Positions 1 through 15,147 of a stretch of 64,000 nucleotides of DNA are shown here, one piece after another. Numbering within the stretch: position 1 is the stretch's first letter; each line of letters begins with the position of its first letter. The translations under genes and the position numbers were made by a program. Source of the DNA: Lathyrus oleraceus (Eukaryota > Streptophyta > Magnoliopsida > Fabales > Fabaceae); NCBI RefSeq assembly GCF_024323335.1, contig NC_066581.1, forward strand, positions 227,122,539 to 227,186,538. The letters are read 5' to 3'. Below the pieces are notes generated by a model. That model was not told the DNA's origin. It did no database searches and saw only the letters and a list, made by a program, of their open reading frames with translations.

Positions 1-3295
<3,295 letters not shown>

Positions 3296-3309
3296 GCTGC
3301 CCCTATTTA
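3296..3309 (-). promoter_or_regulatory. Polypurine tract of element A
   Basis: In the sense strand AAATAGGGGCAGC directly abuts the LTR start TGTCATACC. Element E has nearly the same tract (TTAAATAGGGGCATC) in front of its LTR. This is the expected primer site for plus-strand DNA synthesis. Confidence 0.85.
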
Positions 3310-3448
3310 AACATCTTTAACTAGAGGATATGAAGAAATCTTCTTCAAATCATCATGGTGAAAGATAGTTTAAATACCAAACAGACCCAAATTTTGCCCT
3401 CTTATGTAGAAGAATGATAAGCTTATGGTTATGACCGAATGCACTTGG

Positions 3449-4800
3449 ATTTAAGAAATACTCTTGATTTCTTAATCAGCTGACGGTAATGCAAATGAAT
3501 GCAATGAGATTTAAGAAATACTCTTGATTTCCTAATCGTTGGGTGGTATATGTAAATGAAGGTTAAGAAGTCCTCTTAACTCCTTAAAAATGAATGCGCA
3601 TGAATTGAGAAATGCTCTCGATTTCTTAACTATATGAATGAAAAATGTTATGTATGCTAAGAAGTGCTCTTGACTCCTTACAGATGAATGAATTAAAAAA
3701 TACTCTTGATCTCTTAATCATATGGTTGAATGAAAATGCAGATGAATTGAGAAATATTCTTGATTTCTTAGAATATATGCAAATGAATTAAGAAATACTC
3801 TTGATTCCTTAATCATGAATGTAAATGAATTGAGAAATGCTCTTGATTTCTCAGATGACATGCATATGAGTTAAGAAATACTCTTGATTTCTTAATCATG
3901 AATGTAAATGAAATATGTATGAGTTAAGAAATACCCTTGATTTCTTAATCATGAATGTAAATGAATTGAGAAATGCTCTGTATTTCTCATATGACATGCA
4001 AATGAGTTAAGAAATACTCTTGTTTTCTTAATCATGAATGTAAATGAAATATGTATGAGTTAAGAAATACTCTTGATTTCTTAATCATGAATGTAAATGA
4101 ATTGAGAAATTCTCTTGATTTCTCATATGACATGCAGATGAGTTAAGAAATACTCTTGTTTTCTTAATCATGAATGTATATGAAATATGTATGAGTTAAG
4201 AAATACTCTTGATTTCTTAATCATGATAATACAGATTGATTAAAAAATACTCTTGATTCCTTAATCATGAATGTAAATGAGAAATGCTCTTGATTTCTCA
4301 GATGACATGCAAATGACTGAGGATGAGAGAATCATGTTCAGTTGCTCTTGACTGACATTAGATCAATGGGATGGATCTGTTATAAGGTAACATGCTCGAC
4401 TGGTCTTCAGACGTTCTTCGTTGAAGGCAGACACTCCTGGGGGAATAAATGATCAGATTCAGCTGCTTTTGGCTAAAGATGTCATATTCAACAACTCTTG
4501 GCTGAAACTGATGCATTCAATGACTCTTGGTTGAAGCAAAAATTGTAAAATAAAATAGTGTTCAACTGCCCTTGGCTGAAACTACTGCACAAAATAAAAT
4601 GGTGTCCAACTGCTCTTGGCTGAAACTAATGCATTCAACTGCTCTTGGTTGAAGTAAACTGTTGGAAAATAAAATAGTATTCAGCTGCTCTTGGCTAAAA
4701 CTAATGCATTCAACTGCTCTTGGTTGATGCAAATTGCTGGGAAATGAACAAAATGCTTCCTTTGGGGAATAACCGCATGTTCAACTGCTCTTGGCTGACA
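3449..4800 (-). repeat. Array of about 29 small hairpins with a constant loop
   Basis: Read on the plus strand, units look like TTAAGAAAT-actcttg-ATTTCTTAA, TTGAGAAAT-gctcttg-ATTTCTCA, TAAGAAGT-gctcttg-ACTCCTTA and, from about 4330, TTCAACTGCTCTTGGTTGAA. The loop core CTCTTG (CAAGAG in the element's sense strand) is kept while both stem arms change together. Spacing is irregular, about 25-55 bases, with linkers such as atgaatgtaaatgaa. Units before 4330 form one stem class and later units another. Confidence 0.85.
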
Positions 4801-5943
4801 GAAGACTCTTTTGGGGAATGAGAAGATCCCAGAGACTTGCTGGGGAGTTCATGAAATTTTGCTGGAGAAAATACAAAGTTGGAGAAACTCTGTGTGGAGT
4901 TATCTACTGGGGAAACCAAGCAGAAATTCCGTTGACACTAGAGTTCCAATGGGAGAACATCAATCACCTTGCTGGGGAAGAAAATTGCATTGAGAATCAA
5001 CACTAACAATGATCAAATTTTGAAAGTACTTACTGAAGAAAATGAATGTTCTACTCCTGAGAACACCCCTTGAATCTTCATTCTGTTGAGGATTACACTG
5101 AACTTTCTTGAGAGGTTGCTGAACTCGGCTGAGGTTTATGCATGATCTGTTTTTGTACATGATATGCGAAATGAATGTGAATGCATGAATATATTAGTTT
5201 ATGCATTTTGTGGGTATCATGCTCGGATTCCCTAACGCCTTGTCTTGGATAGTTTTGTTATCATGAAGATGATTTTTTTGTTGCAAAAAAACAAAAACAA
5301 AAAAAAACAAAAAATTGATTTCTGCTTTTCCACCAAGCGGGCTTCAATGAGGACTTCTTGCCTCTGGAAGAAAATCCATTTCAAACTTGCTTTAGATTAC
5401 AATGATCTAGGAAATGTCCCACGTCTTGTGAACCAGATGCATTATTGTAAACCAACAAAAATTCCTTTTATACTTTCAAAATCAAAACAAATTAAAGTTT
5501 TCAAAAGCTTTGTAGTTTCCACTATTTTAGTGTTTTTATCTTATCAAAAATAAAAGCGACATTAAGCAGAAAAACAGAAATAATTGGTAAAGCAATGTTC
5601 AACTGAACAATTTTATTTGATGAGAAGAGTAACTCATACATGGGGTTCATGAAGATGTAAACCCCTCTAAGAGGAAATTACAGAGAAAGAAAGCAAGTAA
5701 ATGGCAACAAAAAATTTAACTGATTTTCCAACGAAATACAACTTTGCTACTTTCCCCTATGTCCTCTAGTCCTCATTACTTTGCTTCTGGAGATGGTAAT
5801 TGGACTTTTCTCTTTCATCTGAGCTTTGTTGCAGTGTTGACTTATGTCGCTCCAGTATTATGCTTTTGGATATTCCCTAACTTTTGCGCGAACTGCTCCT
5901 TAAGAGTTTTAGTTCACCGGGAGATTTTACCCTTTTTTGCTTA

Positions 5944-6110
5944 AGTCGCCCTTTCGGGTTTTCGACTTACCGGGCTTAATTTTTTTGTTTATCCCTAATT
6001 TTTGCCTGAGCCGCCCTTTCGGGTTTTCAACTCACCGGGATGCTCATTTTTTTGCCTAAGTCGCCCTTTCGGGTTTTCAACTTAGCGAGCTTTTATTGTC
6101 CATCTCTTTT
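5944..6110 (-). repeat. Three GNRA-capped hairpin modules after the integrase stop
   Basis: In the sense strand each unit contains CCCGAAAGGG, a 3-bp stem with a GAAA loop, at plus positions 5949-5958, 6014-6023 and 6064-6073. It is flanked by arms that pair: AAGTCG/CGACTT, GAGTTG/CGGCTC and AAGTTG/CGACTT. Each unit is followed by AGGCAAAAA-type sequence. Element E has related modules at the same place. Confidence 0.8.
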
Positions 6111-6112
6111 TC

Positions 6113-9100
6113 TTAGGCATAATACTTTCTGACTGCATCAGAATTGACGGGGTGTGTCAACTCTTCTCCGTCCATGTTCGTGAGAACTAAAGCTCCACCA
6201 GAGAAAGCTTTCTTCACCACAAATGGTCCTTCATAGTTTGGAATCCACTTGCCACGTGAATCCTTATGGAGGGAGATTATCTTTTTCAAAACTAGTTCAC
6301 CTACATTAAACTCTCGAGGTCGAACCTTCTTGTCAAATGCCCGCTTGAGCCTCCTCTGATATAATTGACCATGACACAACGCTGTCATCCTCTTTTCTTC
6401 GATTAGATTGAGCTGGTCAAATCTGGTTTGAATCCATTCCGCTTCTTCTAATTCTGTCTCCATCAAGACTCTCAACGAGGGGATCTCAACTTCTATCGGT
6501 AGCACAGCCTCCATGCCATAGACTAGTGAGAAAGGGGTTGCCCCTGTTGAAGTGCGAACAACTGTTCGATATTCGTGAAAAGCAAAGGGTAGCATCTCGT
6601 GCCAATCTTTATAAGTTTTCAACATCTTCTGAATGATCTTCTTGATATTCTTGTTAGCTGCCTCTACAGCTTCGTTCATCTTTGGCATATAAGGTGACGA
6701 GTTATAATGTTCAATCTTGAAATTCTCGCACAACTCCTTCATCATCTTATTATTCAGATTTGATCCATTATCAGTGATAATCTTGCTAGGAGTTCCGTAG
6801 CGACAAATTATCTCTTTCTTGATAAACCGAGTGACGACTTGCTTTGTCACATTGGCATAAGAAGTTGCTTCTACCCACTTAGTGAAGTAGTCAATGGCAA
6901 CCAGAATGAACCGATGTCCATTTGCAGCTTTAGGCTCAATCATACCAATCATGTCTATGCCCCACATTGAGAATGGCCATGGAGCTGATAAAACATTCAG
7001 AGGAGTAGGTGGCACGTGCACCTTGTCAGCATAAATTTGGCACTTGTGGCATTTCCTGGCATAGTGGTAACAATCTGTTTCCATTGTCAACTAATAGTAA
7101 CCAGCTCTAAGGATTTTCTTCACCATTGCATGTCCGTTTGCATGAATTCCGAAAGAACCTTCGTGGATTTCTTTGATGAGTAGGTCGGTTTCGTGTCTAT
7201 CCACACATCTGAGTAGAACTAAATCAAAGTTTCTTTTATATAGAACACCACCACTTAGGAAGAAATTGGCTGATAACTTTCTTAAAGTCATTTTGTCTGT
7301 GATGGATACATCATTTGGATACTCGTGCTTCTCAAGATATCGTTTGATGTCATAAAACTAAGGCTTGCCATCTGTTTCTACTTCAACAGCCAAGCAATGT
7401 GCTGGCTCGTCTAGACGTTAAATTGTAATAGCAGGTGATTCGTTAGCCCACTTGACCTTGAACATAGATGACAGAGTAGCCAAGGCATCGGCTAGCTGAT
7501 TCTCCTCCCTAGGAATATGATGGAAATTAATCTCATCAAAGTAGGGGATTAGCTTCATGACATGCTCTCGGTATGGGATCAAATTGGGGTGGCGGGTCTC
7601 CCAATCTCCTTTGATTTGATAGATGGCAAGTGCTGAGTCCCTATACACTTCAAGAATCTTGATTCGTAGGTCAATAGCTGCTTCAATTCCCAAGATACAT
7701 GCTTCATACTCCGCCATGTTATTGGTGCATTTGAAACATAACCTTGCCGTGAAGGGAAGATGAAAATCCTTTGGAGAAGTTATAACTGCCCCAATTCCGT
7801 TACCCAATGCATTTGAGGCACCATCGAACACGAGCGTCCACCGCGATCCTGGTTCGGGTCCTTCTTCCGGGCCTGGAATCTCATAGTCTCTTATGTACAT
7901 GACGTCTTCATCAAGGAAGTCGAGTCTCATCGATTGATAGTCCTCCACTGGCTGGTGCGCAAGGTACTCTGATAACACACTACCCTTAATGGCCTTCTTA
8001 GTTACATACTGAATGTCATATTTTGATAATAACATTTGCCAGCGAGCGATTCTGCCAGTTAATCCAGGTTTCTCGAAGATGTACTTGATGGGATCCATCT
8101 TGGATATTAACATTGTTGTATGACAAATCATATACTGTCTCAAACGACGAGCGGCCCATGCTAATGCACCACAAGTCTTTTCTAGCATGGAGTACCTAAT
8201 TTCACATTCTGTAAACTTCTTGCTCAGGTAGTAGATAACATGCTCTTTTCTACCCGTCTCATCATGTTGCCCCAGTACACATCCCATGGATTCATCGAGT
8301 ATTGTCAAATACATAATGAGAGGTCTTCCTGGAACTGGTGGCACTAAGATTGGCGGTTCTTGCAGATACTATTTGATTTTATCGAATGCATTCTAGCAAT
8401 CATCGTTCCACCTAACGACTTGATCTTTTCTTAACAACTTGAATATTGGCTCGCAAGTGGCTGTCAAATGCGAGATGAATCTGGAAATATAGTTCAATCT
8501 GCCCAAGAAACCACGAACTTGCTTCTCTGTCCGAGGTGCTTGCATCTCTTGAATAGCTTTGACTTTGTCAGGATCAACTTCTATGCCTCTCTGGCTCACA
8601 ATGAATCCTAGAAGCTTTCCAGATCTGACTCCAAAGGTGCATTTAGTAGGGTTTAACCGCAGTCTATATTTCCTCAATCTTACAAACAACTTCTTCAGAT
8701 GAATAACATGCTCCTCTTCTGTATGAGACTTGGCAATCATGTCATCCACATAGACTTCAATCTCCTTATGTATCATATCATGGAAAAGAGTCACCATGGC
8801 CCTTTGATAGGTTGCCCCAACATTTTTCAGGCCGAAAGGCATTACCTTATAACAGAAAGTGCCCCATGGTGTAATGAAAGTTGTTTTCTCCATATCTTCA
8901 GGAGACATTTTGATCTGATTATATCTTGAGAATCCGTCCATGAAGGAGAATACAAAGAACTGAGTTGTGTTATCTACCAATACATCAATGTGAGGTAAAG
9001 GAAAATCATCTTTGGGACTAGCTCTATTCAGGTCTCTGTAGTCTACACACATTCGAACTTTTCCATCTTTCTTCGGAACTGGCACAATATTAGCAATCCA

Positions 9101-9578
9101 CTGCGGATAAGTTGCAACAGCTAGAAAACCTGCATCAAACTGCTTCTTGACCTCTTCTCTGATCTTGACAGCCATGTCTGGTCGAGTTCTTCTCAACTTC
9201 TGCTTGATGGGCGGGCATTCCGGCTTCAACGGCAGCTTGTGCACAACTATGTCGGTGTCGAGTCCTGGCATATCCTGATATGACCAAGCAAACACATCCA
9301 CATATTCATGTAGTAGCTTGACTAGTTCCTCCTTCACATTTTTTTTCAAAGCAGTTCCGACCTTGACTTTCTTTCTATCCTCCTCAGTCCCCAGATTGAT
9401 CACATCCACTGGTTCCTGATGAGGCTGAATCATCTTTTCCTCTTGTTTCAAAAGTCTGGTCAACTCTTCTGGAAGTTCGCAGTCTTCCTTACCATCCTCT
9501 TCAGCTTGGTTAATCGGGAGGTCGAAGTCATAGGGAATTATAGCATTGTCGTGTTCAATGGATCCAGTTATTAATGAT
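6113..9578 (-). pseudogene. Element A pol (RT, RNase H, archaeal-type RNase H, integrase), decayed
   Basis: Reading leftward from the intron acceptor, reverse transcriptase comes first (VRMCVDYRDLN, YVDDMIAKS near 8720-8740). Next is a degenerate gypsy RNase H. A second RNase H follows (TLVFDGASNALGNGIGAV, NNMAEYEACILG). Integrase is last, with a zinc-binding part near 7150-7020 and a core holding GIDMIG, TDNGSN and EAVEAANKN. In-frame stops lie at about 8393, 8369, 7418, 7358 and 7091, the last replacing the W of a YYW motif. The integrase catalytic acidic residues survive, but NG before the final E region has become NE. The frame is otherwise colinear with E's pol, so the decay is by point stops, not rearrangement. 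Confidence 0.92.
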
Positions 9579-9760
9579 CTGCATGGAAATGATTTTTCTT
9601 TTTAGAGGAAGATTTTGAAAAATGAAAGTGATGTGAAATAAAAATTGCCATTTTTTTTGTTGTTTATTTGTTTGTAAAAAAATAAATAAATTAAAAAGAT
9701 GAAAGACAGGGATCTCAAAAAATGTGTTTTGTATTGATGATAAGGCTTAAATATTAACAC
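9579..9760 (-). other. Probable intron between protease and RT in element A
   Basis: By analogy with E and C, the sense-strand donor would be GTGTTAAT at 9760 and the acceptor TTCCATGCAG ending at 9579. Removing 182 bases would skip the gag-pro stop and keep frame into the RT segment containing SIEHDNAI. The donor is less convincing than in E and C, so the left exon end is a best guess. Confidence 0.55.
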
Positions 9761-12700
9761 AAAATGGGCCCTACAAAGCTATCCGGAACATCTGTTGCCT
9801 TCCAGTTAGTGAGAGCGGCATTCGGAGGTCCACAAAACACCATCTTGGACAAATCTAGATCTTCATCTTCAAGAGCATTCACTTGATCATCACTTCGGAA
9901 ACCAGCTTTGGAGAATATTTCCTGGATGCTAGGAACCTTCCCCTGATGTATCTTCTGATATTTGAAAAGTTCAATAGACGGCTGATATCCTAATCCACAC
10001 TTGTATTTCTTCTCTGGTAGTTCAATCATTATGCCCCAACTTCCAGGGCAACCAGCTTCAATTGCAGCTTTCACACTCTTCCACGAGGTCATGACCCCCT
10101 TGGGTTCTTCAACAAGTTTCGGCTTAGTCTGGAACACATTGACCACTTCAAGGGCTTGGAGAGGAGTTTCAACAATGTCTTCACCTACTTCAATGTATCT
10201 GAAAGAATTCAAATGGCTGACGAAAATATCTTCCTCTCCGGATACTGATACCAGCTTACCAGAAGTAACAAACTTCAGCTTCTGGTGAAGTGTCGAGGTG
10301 ACAGCTCCAGCAGCATGGATCCAAGGTCTACCTAACAGACAGCTATAGGCAGGCCTAATATCCATTACCTGGAAGGTAATACGAAAAGTTTGAGGGCCAA
10401 TCAGGATTGGGAGGCCAATCTCCCCAATAACTGTTCGCTTAGACCCATCAAAAGCTTTCACTATCAAAGCACTGGGTCTCATTTGCACCCCTTCAATATT
10501 CAATTGTGCCAGGGTAGTCTTAGGTATCACGTTCAAGGATGAACCTGTATCTACCAGTACTCGAGCCAAAGTGACATCTGTACACTGAATGGAGATATGA
10601 AGCGCCATATTATGTTCTCGCCCATTAGGGGATAAATCATCATTAGTGAACATCAAACAACTACTAGAATTGAGATTAGCAACCACATTATCAAACTGAA
10701 TAACACTGATATCTTCTGCCACATAAGCTTCGTTCAAGAACTTCAATAGAGCAGTCCTATGAGCCTCAAAACTCATAAGTAGAGAAAGAATGGATATTTT
10801 TGAAGGAGTTTGGGTGAGCTGATCTACGACCTTGTAATCACTCTTCTTGATGATATTCAAGAATTCTCTATCCTCTTCAACAGTCACTGCTTTCTTAGAT
10901 GAGCCTTCTCCTGCTTCTAGAGGATTCACCTCTTTCCCATTTGTTGGTTCAACTGTTGGTGCACTTTCTTTGTTTGGGATCACTTCAGGAGCGAAAACCC
11001 TTCCACTTCGAGTCACACCACTAGCTCCAGCGATGTTAGTCACATCTGGCTCTTTCAAGATTACTGGTTTGTTACCCACATAAACTACAGGCTCATAGTT
11101 CCAAGGCACGGCTTTGGTACTGTCAAATGAGAATGGAGCGGGAACATGGATAACCATGGGCTCAATCTTCTTCACTGGCTCTAGGTCAACATTTCTCTGA
11201 TAAGGGACCACCAAAGGCTTGGGAAGCCTATCTTGAACAAACACAGGCACAATCATAGCAACGTCCTCATTAATCTTTGCTCTAGTGAACTGAATAACCC
11301 GCTGATCCATCAAACGTTAAAGATAAATTTTGAATTCACCACACTGATCAGGGTTGGACGAACACACCACACAACTATCATGTACTCCATTCATCAATTC
11401 TGCTTCCATCAGTCTAGCATGGACCACTGTTAAAAGAGTCTTCAACTTGAACACATCCTTTATCAATCCATCATCGGTTGAACTTTCTATAGCATTGACA
11501 CTTGAACTATCATGTTTAGGCAAAAGATTGTTCCCCATATTTGGAACATCAGCAAAAGACAAAATCTTCTGATCTATCAACTCTTGGACCCGAAGCTTGA
11601 ACACCTTGCAATTCTCTGTTGTATGACCCTCTGAATTAGCATGAAAGGCACATCTAGCATTCTCATCATACCAAGGCTTATGCGGCTTCGGCATTGGAGA
11701 TAATGCCCTTGGCACGACAGTCTCATTCTGAATCAGATACGGTAGCAATTGAGTGTAACTCATTGGGATAGGAATGGTATTCACATTATTATACTGTTGA
11801 TATGGCCTCTGTTGATTTGGTTGTTGCTGTTGAACTGGACGTGGTTGATTATTCTGTTGATTTCTCTGTTGATGTTAAGGTGGAGGAGCCTGGAATTGAG
11901 GTTGTGGAACTTGATATTGAGGAACTGGAACTTGATAGTGAGGTATCGGAGCTGGAATAGGAACAGGAGTAATTGGACGGTAAGGCATGGTTGGATATTG
12001 AGCATCCGCTACGTAAGGGTACTGATAATAAGGCACAGAAGCGGGAGCTTTGTATGGTGGTCTCCCCCTCTGAGAAGAAATGGCACTAGTCTCACCCTCC
12101 TTCCTCTTGAATCCGTTGAAAGGATTCTTCAAGATTGGTTGACTTCTGGAACCTCCCTGGATTTTACCACTCTTCAGTCCTTCTTCTACTCTTTCTCCCA
12201 CGATCACCATGTCAGAAAATCCTGTGGACACACTACTGATCAATCTTTCATAATATTGGCCCTGCAAGGTTCCCATGAAAATGTCAATCAATTCACGATC
12301 AACCAGCGGCGGGTGCACCCTTGCAGCCAATTCTCTCCAGCGTTGTGCGTATTATTTAAAAGATTCATTGTCTTTCTGGGCCATACTCTGAAGTTGAGTA
12401 CGGTTTGGTGCCATGTCAGTATTATATCTGTATTGCTTTGTGAATGCTTCAGCCAACTCATCCCAAGTGTGGATGTTGCTACATTCCAACTGCATGTACC
12501 AGTCCAAACGTGTCTAAGCATTATGGTATTTCCGTTTTTTGCATGTACCGGTCCTTCCAAGATTCTTAGCTTTTCGGCCAGAGCATGAAACATCAAGATA
12601 GCCTCAGAATCTTGGGCAACAGTAGGGATGACCACTGGAGTAGCTCCATTGTAATTCTGCATTTCAAACTCGTTCTGGAGCTCTTCATCAGTGCGGGGCA

Positions 12701-13031
12701 TGACTACTTGATTGACTATCGGAGGTCCTTGCACAGCGACTCCATCAGCTACTCCAGAAGTATGCGCAGGTGGAGGCACATGATTTCTTTCAGGCGGTGG
12801 AACAAAGCCTGGAGGAAGACCGTAGATAACGGGATTTGGAATAGGAACTGAAGGTCCTGACTGAAGAGCAACCCCTTGAACTAGAGCATCGTTCCTTGCA
12901 GCAGCGGCAACACGAGCCTCTTCTTCCCTTCTAGCCAGAGCTTGTATAGCCTCAAAGATCTGCTCGATCTTGCTTTTGACAGAGTCCATCTCCTCTCTGA
13001 AGGCAGCTTGTTCTTCTCTAACTACATCCAT
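9754..13031 (-). pseudogene. Element A gag-pro, decayed
   Basis: The start MDVVREEQAAFREEM aligns with the coiled-coil start of E's Gag. Near 12480-12560 a segment of the capsid region is missing and the frame shifts after LRILEG. Downstream, an E codon of the FKEYAQRWREL motif has become a stop (about 12352). Further stops lie at about 11875 and 11314. A CX2HX5HX4C knuckle (CAFHANSEGHTTENC) sits near 11610-11653. The aspartic protease motif VDTGSSLNVIPK lies near 10515-10555, inside the longest surviving frame (9754-11313, 519 codons). Unspliced RNA would end at the stop near 9754. The region is recognisable end to end but cannot give a full Gag. Confidence 0.9.
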
Positions 13032-13400
13032 GATTCTTCTTGTGTTGGAGCGAGTAGCGTATGCACGTTGAGGAATCAGCTTGAACTACTGGACACGAGG
13101 AAAAATGGAATGAGTTTTTGTTTTGAGAAATGAAATGCATGATGCATATGTTAATGCACGTGGATTTAAAAATATCTTTTATGCTTATGTTCAATTTTAT
13201 TTTCAGGGAACCGTGTTAGATTCCTTGTAACTTAGCAAGCATTCAAAGAGATCACGGGGAATAAAACAAGAATGGAACCAAACTTTTTTGTACAAAAGAA
13301 ACTCAAAATCCTTCATTCATTCAATTCAAAATAGAGTACAAGGATTGAGTACAAAATATTCTTTCAAACATAAAGGAAAGTACAACATAAAAAAAAAGGG
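13032..13400 (-). other. Spacer between ORF1 and gag in element A
   Basis: This has no independent gene. The first about 55 bases upstream of the gag ATG read in frame as RAYATRSNTRRI, resembling the same place in E and C, and are preceded by an in-frame stop next to a splice-acceptor-like CCAGTAG. Confidence 0.6.
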
Positions 13401-15147
13401 TCAAACTGCAGGCTTCTGTTTGTTGAGATCTTCCAACTCTCCTTTGAACCTTTTCATCATGTCTTCACAAAGATAAATAAATCCAGTCACTGAATGAGGG
13501 ATGTTGTCATTGTCTATGTCTTCCAAAGCACATCTTAGCATCAAAGGCACATTCGTAGCCATGCCATTACAGAGGTCTGTCAAACTGGCAAACTTGTCTC
13601 GATACTCATTTCTTTGTTCATGTAAAAACTAGATGGTTTCCTCGTAGGCTGCCAAACTAGCATTCACATTTTCCCTTGTGTTCATCCAATCTTCAACTTC
13701 TTGTAGCAAAGAGTCATGCCGGCCTCTCCAGTATCGTTCCCACTCATTAGCATTTTCAGCCTCCTGGCACTTTCCTTTCCACATTTCAGGTGTAACCTGA
13801 GTAACAGCCATAACACTCTCTTTACTGCGGCGTTCTCATTCTTCCCTTTCTTTTGATTCAAAGAGTGAAACACTGAGGTTGGCTATCTCAGCCTCAAGCG
13901 TCTCTCTTATCTCCTTCTTTTGTTTTGTGGCGAGCTTCCATCATTTCTCTTTCTCACGACAATCCCTCTCAGCCTCTTTCAGTTGGCTTTTGACGGTATT
14001 CAAGCAGCTGTCAGCCTGATCTAACCCCCGTTTGACTCTTTTTCTCTTATATTCCTCCTTATCATTCCTTTCCATATTTGCTTGAAGTTGTGTTTTCTTC
14101 CGCCCAAGCTCCCACTTATGATTATCCCTTTCTTCAGTAATTCGGAGAAGGTTCAACTGTAGCTCTTCATTCTCTTTTTCCAAACTTTGGATGACAACTT
14201 TGAGCTTTTTAGCTTCCTCCATAGTGACGTGAGTAGGTTCTGGAGGATTTGTATGCATTGGAGGCTCATAAGGGTATGGTAGTTTGTCTTGAGAAGCTTT
14301 GGCTTGGACCCAACTTGTATATGGCCCTCTAGCTATACAATTCTTCTTTCTACGCTCCCTTTTTCCTTCTCTACGAACTTTAGTCCAGGCGCGACCTATC
14401 CTCTTCACCAGATCAAAGTGCTTCACTCCTTCTCCCAGCAAGAAACCTTCTAACAACTTGTCTTCTGGTTTGTCATTCATAGGAAACCCAAGTTACCGCA
14501 TAGCAAGCTCAGGATTGTAATTGATGCAACCTCGAGTTCCTATGAGTGGCATATTATGGAAGTTGCCACATTTGACGATTATGTCCACATCATCATAAAC
14601 ACGAGAGTACCAGGTGTTGTCATTGGCAGTGAGAGACATGATTTTTTTAGACCACTTGAGGTTATCCTTGTTCTAAACAAAAGGCCCTTCGCTTGGTAAG
14701 TGAGATAAGAACCATTTATACAGTAAAGGAGCGCAACACTGGATCATCTCCCCCTTCTTCTCATTTCTCCAATGGATAGAGTGATAAACATCTGCAAGAA
14801 AGGTGGGAATGGGATTCTTGAGCAAGAAAATGCGTATAGCAGTCATGTCCACGAAGTCATCAATGTTCGGGAACAAGACAATCCCATAGAGTATCAAGGC
14901 TAACACAGCATTGAAAGCGACCCAATCTTCTTTACTTTTGAAATCTGAAGCTTTTCCCACTAAGAACTTCAAAGTGAAGCCCAAAGTGCCTCCTTTTGGT
15001 CCAAGATTATCTTTCACTTCCGCTTTATCTAGATGTATAGATGAACCTATTTGTTGATGTGTAGGAAATTCCCCTAGACCGGTGTAAGGGACTTCATCCT
15101 TGATACCAATGTTTGCTATATGTGAGAACTCTTCCAGTGTTGGCGCC
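13401..15147 (-). pseudogene. Element A ORF1, 3' part (interrupted by solo LTR F)
   Basis: From the F junction leftwards the protein runs APTLEEFSHIANI ... LILYGIVLFPNIDDFVDM ... PLLYKWFLSHLP, matching E's ORF1 product throughout. A charged, coiled-coil-like section follows (EAKKLKVVIQSLEKENEEL, around 14220-13950). The C-terminal part is longer and different from E's. Stops occur at about 14673, 14484, 13938, 13815 and 13629. The function of Ogre ORF1 is unknown. The TLEEFSHL-type motif is loosely reminiscent of plant mobile-domain proteins, but I would not assign it. Confidence 0.85.
15143..15147. repeat. Target-site duplication of solo LTR F, left
   Basis: GCGCC here and GCACC at 20364-20368 flank F. 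Taking one copy away closes A's ORF1 in frame, which supports a 5-bp duplication with one later substitution. Confidence 0.8.

Larger units (their letters stand above)
3310..6112 (-). other. 3' UTR of element A, repeat-rich, non-coding
   Basis: This 2.8-kb stretch lies between the integrase stop and the polypurine tract. It has three parts: GNRA-type hairpin modules next to the integrase stop (5944-6110); a middle part (about 4741-5000) rich in CTGGGGA-type motifs, whose complements also recur in E's 3' UTR; and a long array of short hairpins (3449-4800). The remainder (5000-5940) shows no clear repeat or credible gene. Long, tandem-repeat-bearing 3' UTRs are known for legume Ogre elements. 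Confidence 0.8.

Noticed and set aside
3449..4800. CRISPR-like array
   Set aside because: Repeats are short, imperfect and irregularly spaced, without unique equal-length spacers; this is plant DNA, and the arms covary.
4710..5160. Short overlapping frames around 4710-5160
   Set aside because: They overlap the hairpin and CTGGGGA-type repeats of A's 3' UTR, and nothing equivalent is conserved in E.
11749..12588. 279-codon plus-strand open frame
   Set aside because: It is antisense to A's gag, is low-complexity in composition (Leu/Ile/Trp/Arg from the reverse of Gln/Asn/Pro-rich Gag), and has no homologue in other copies.
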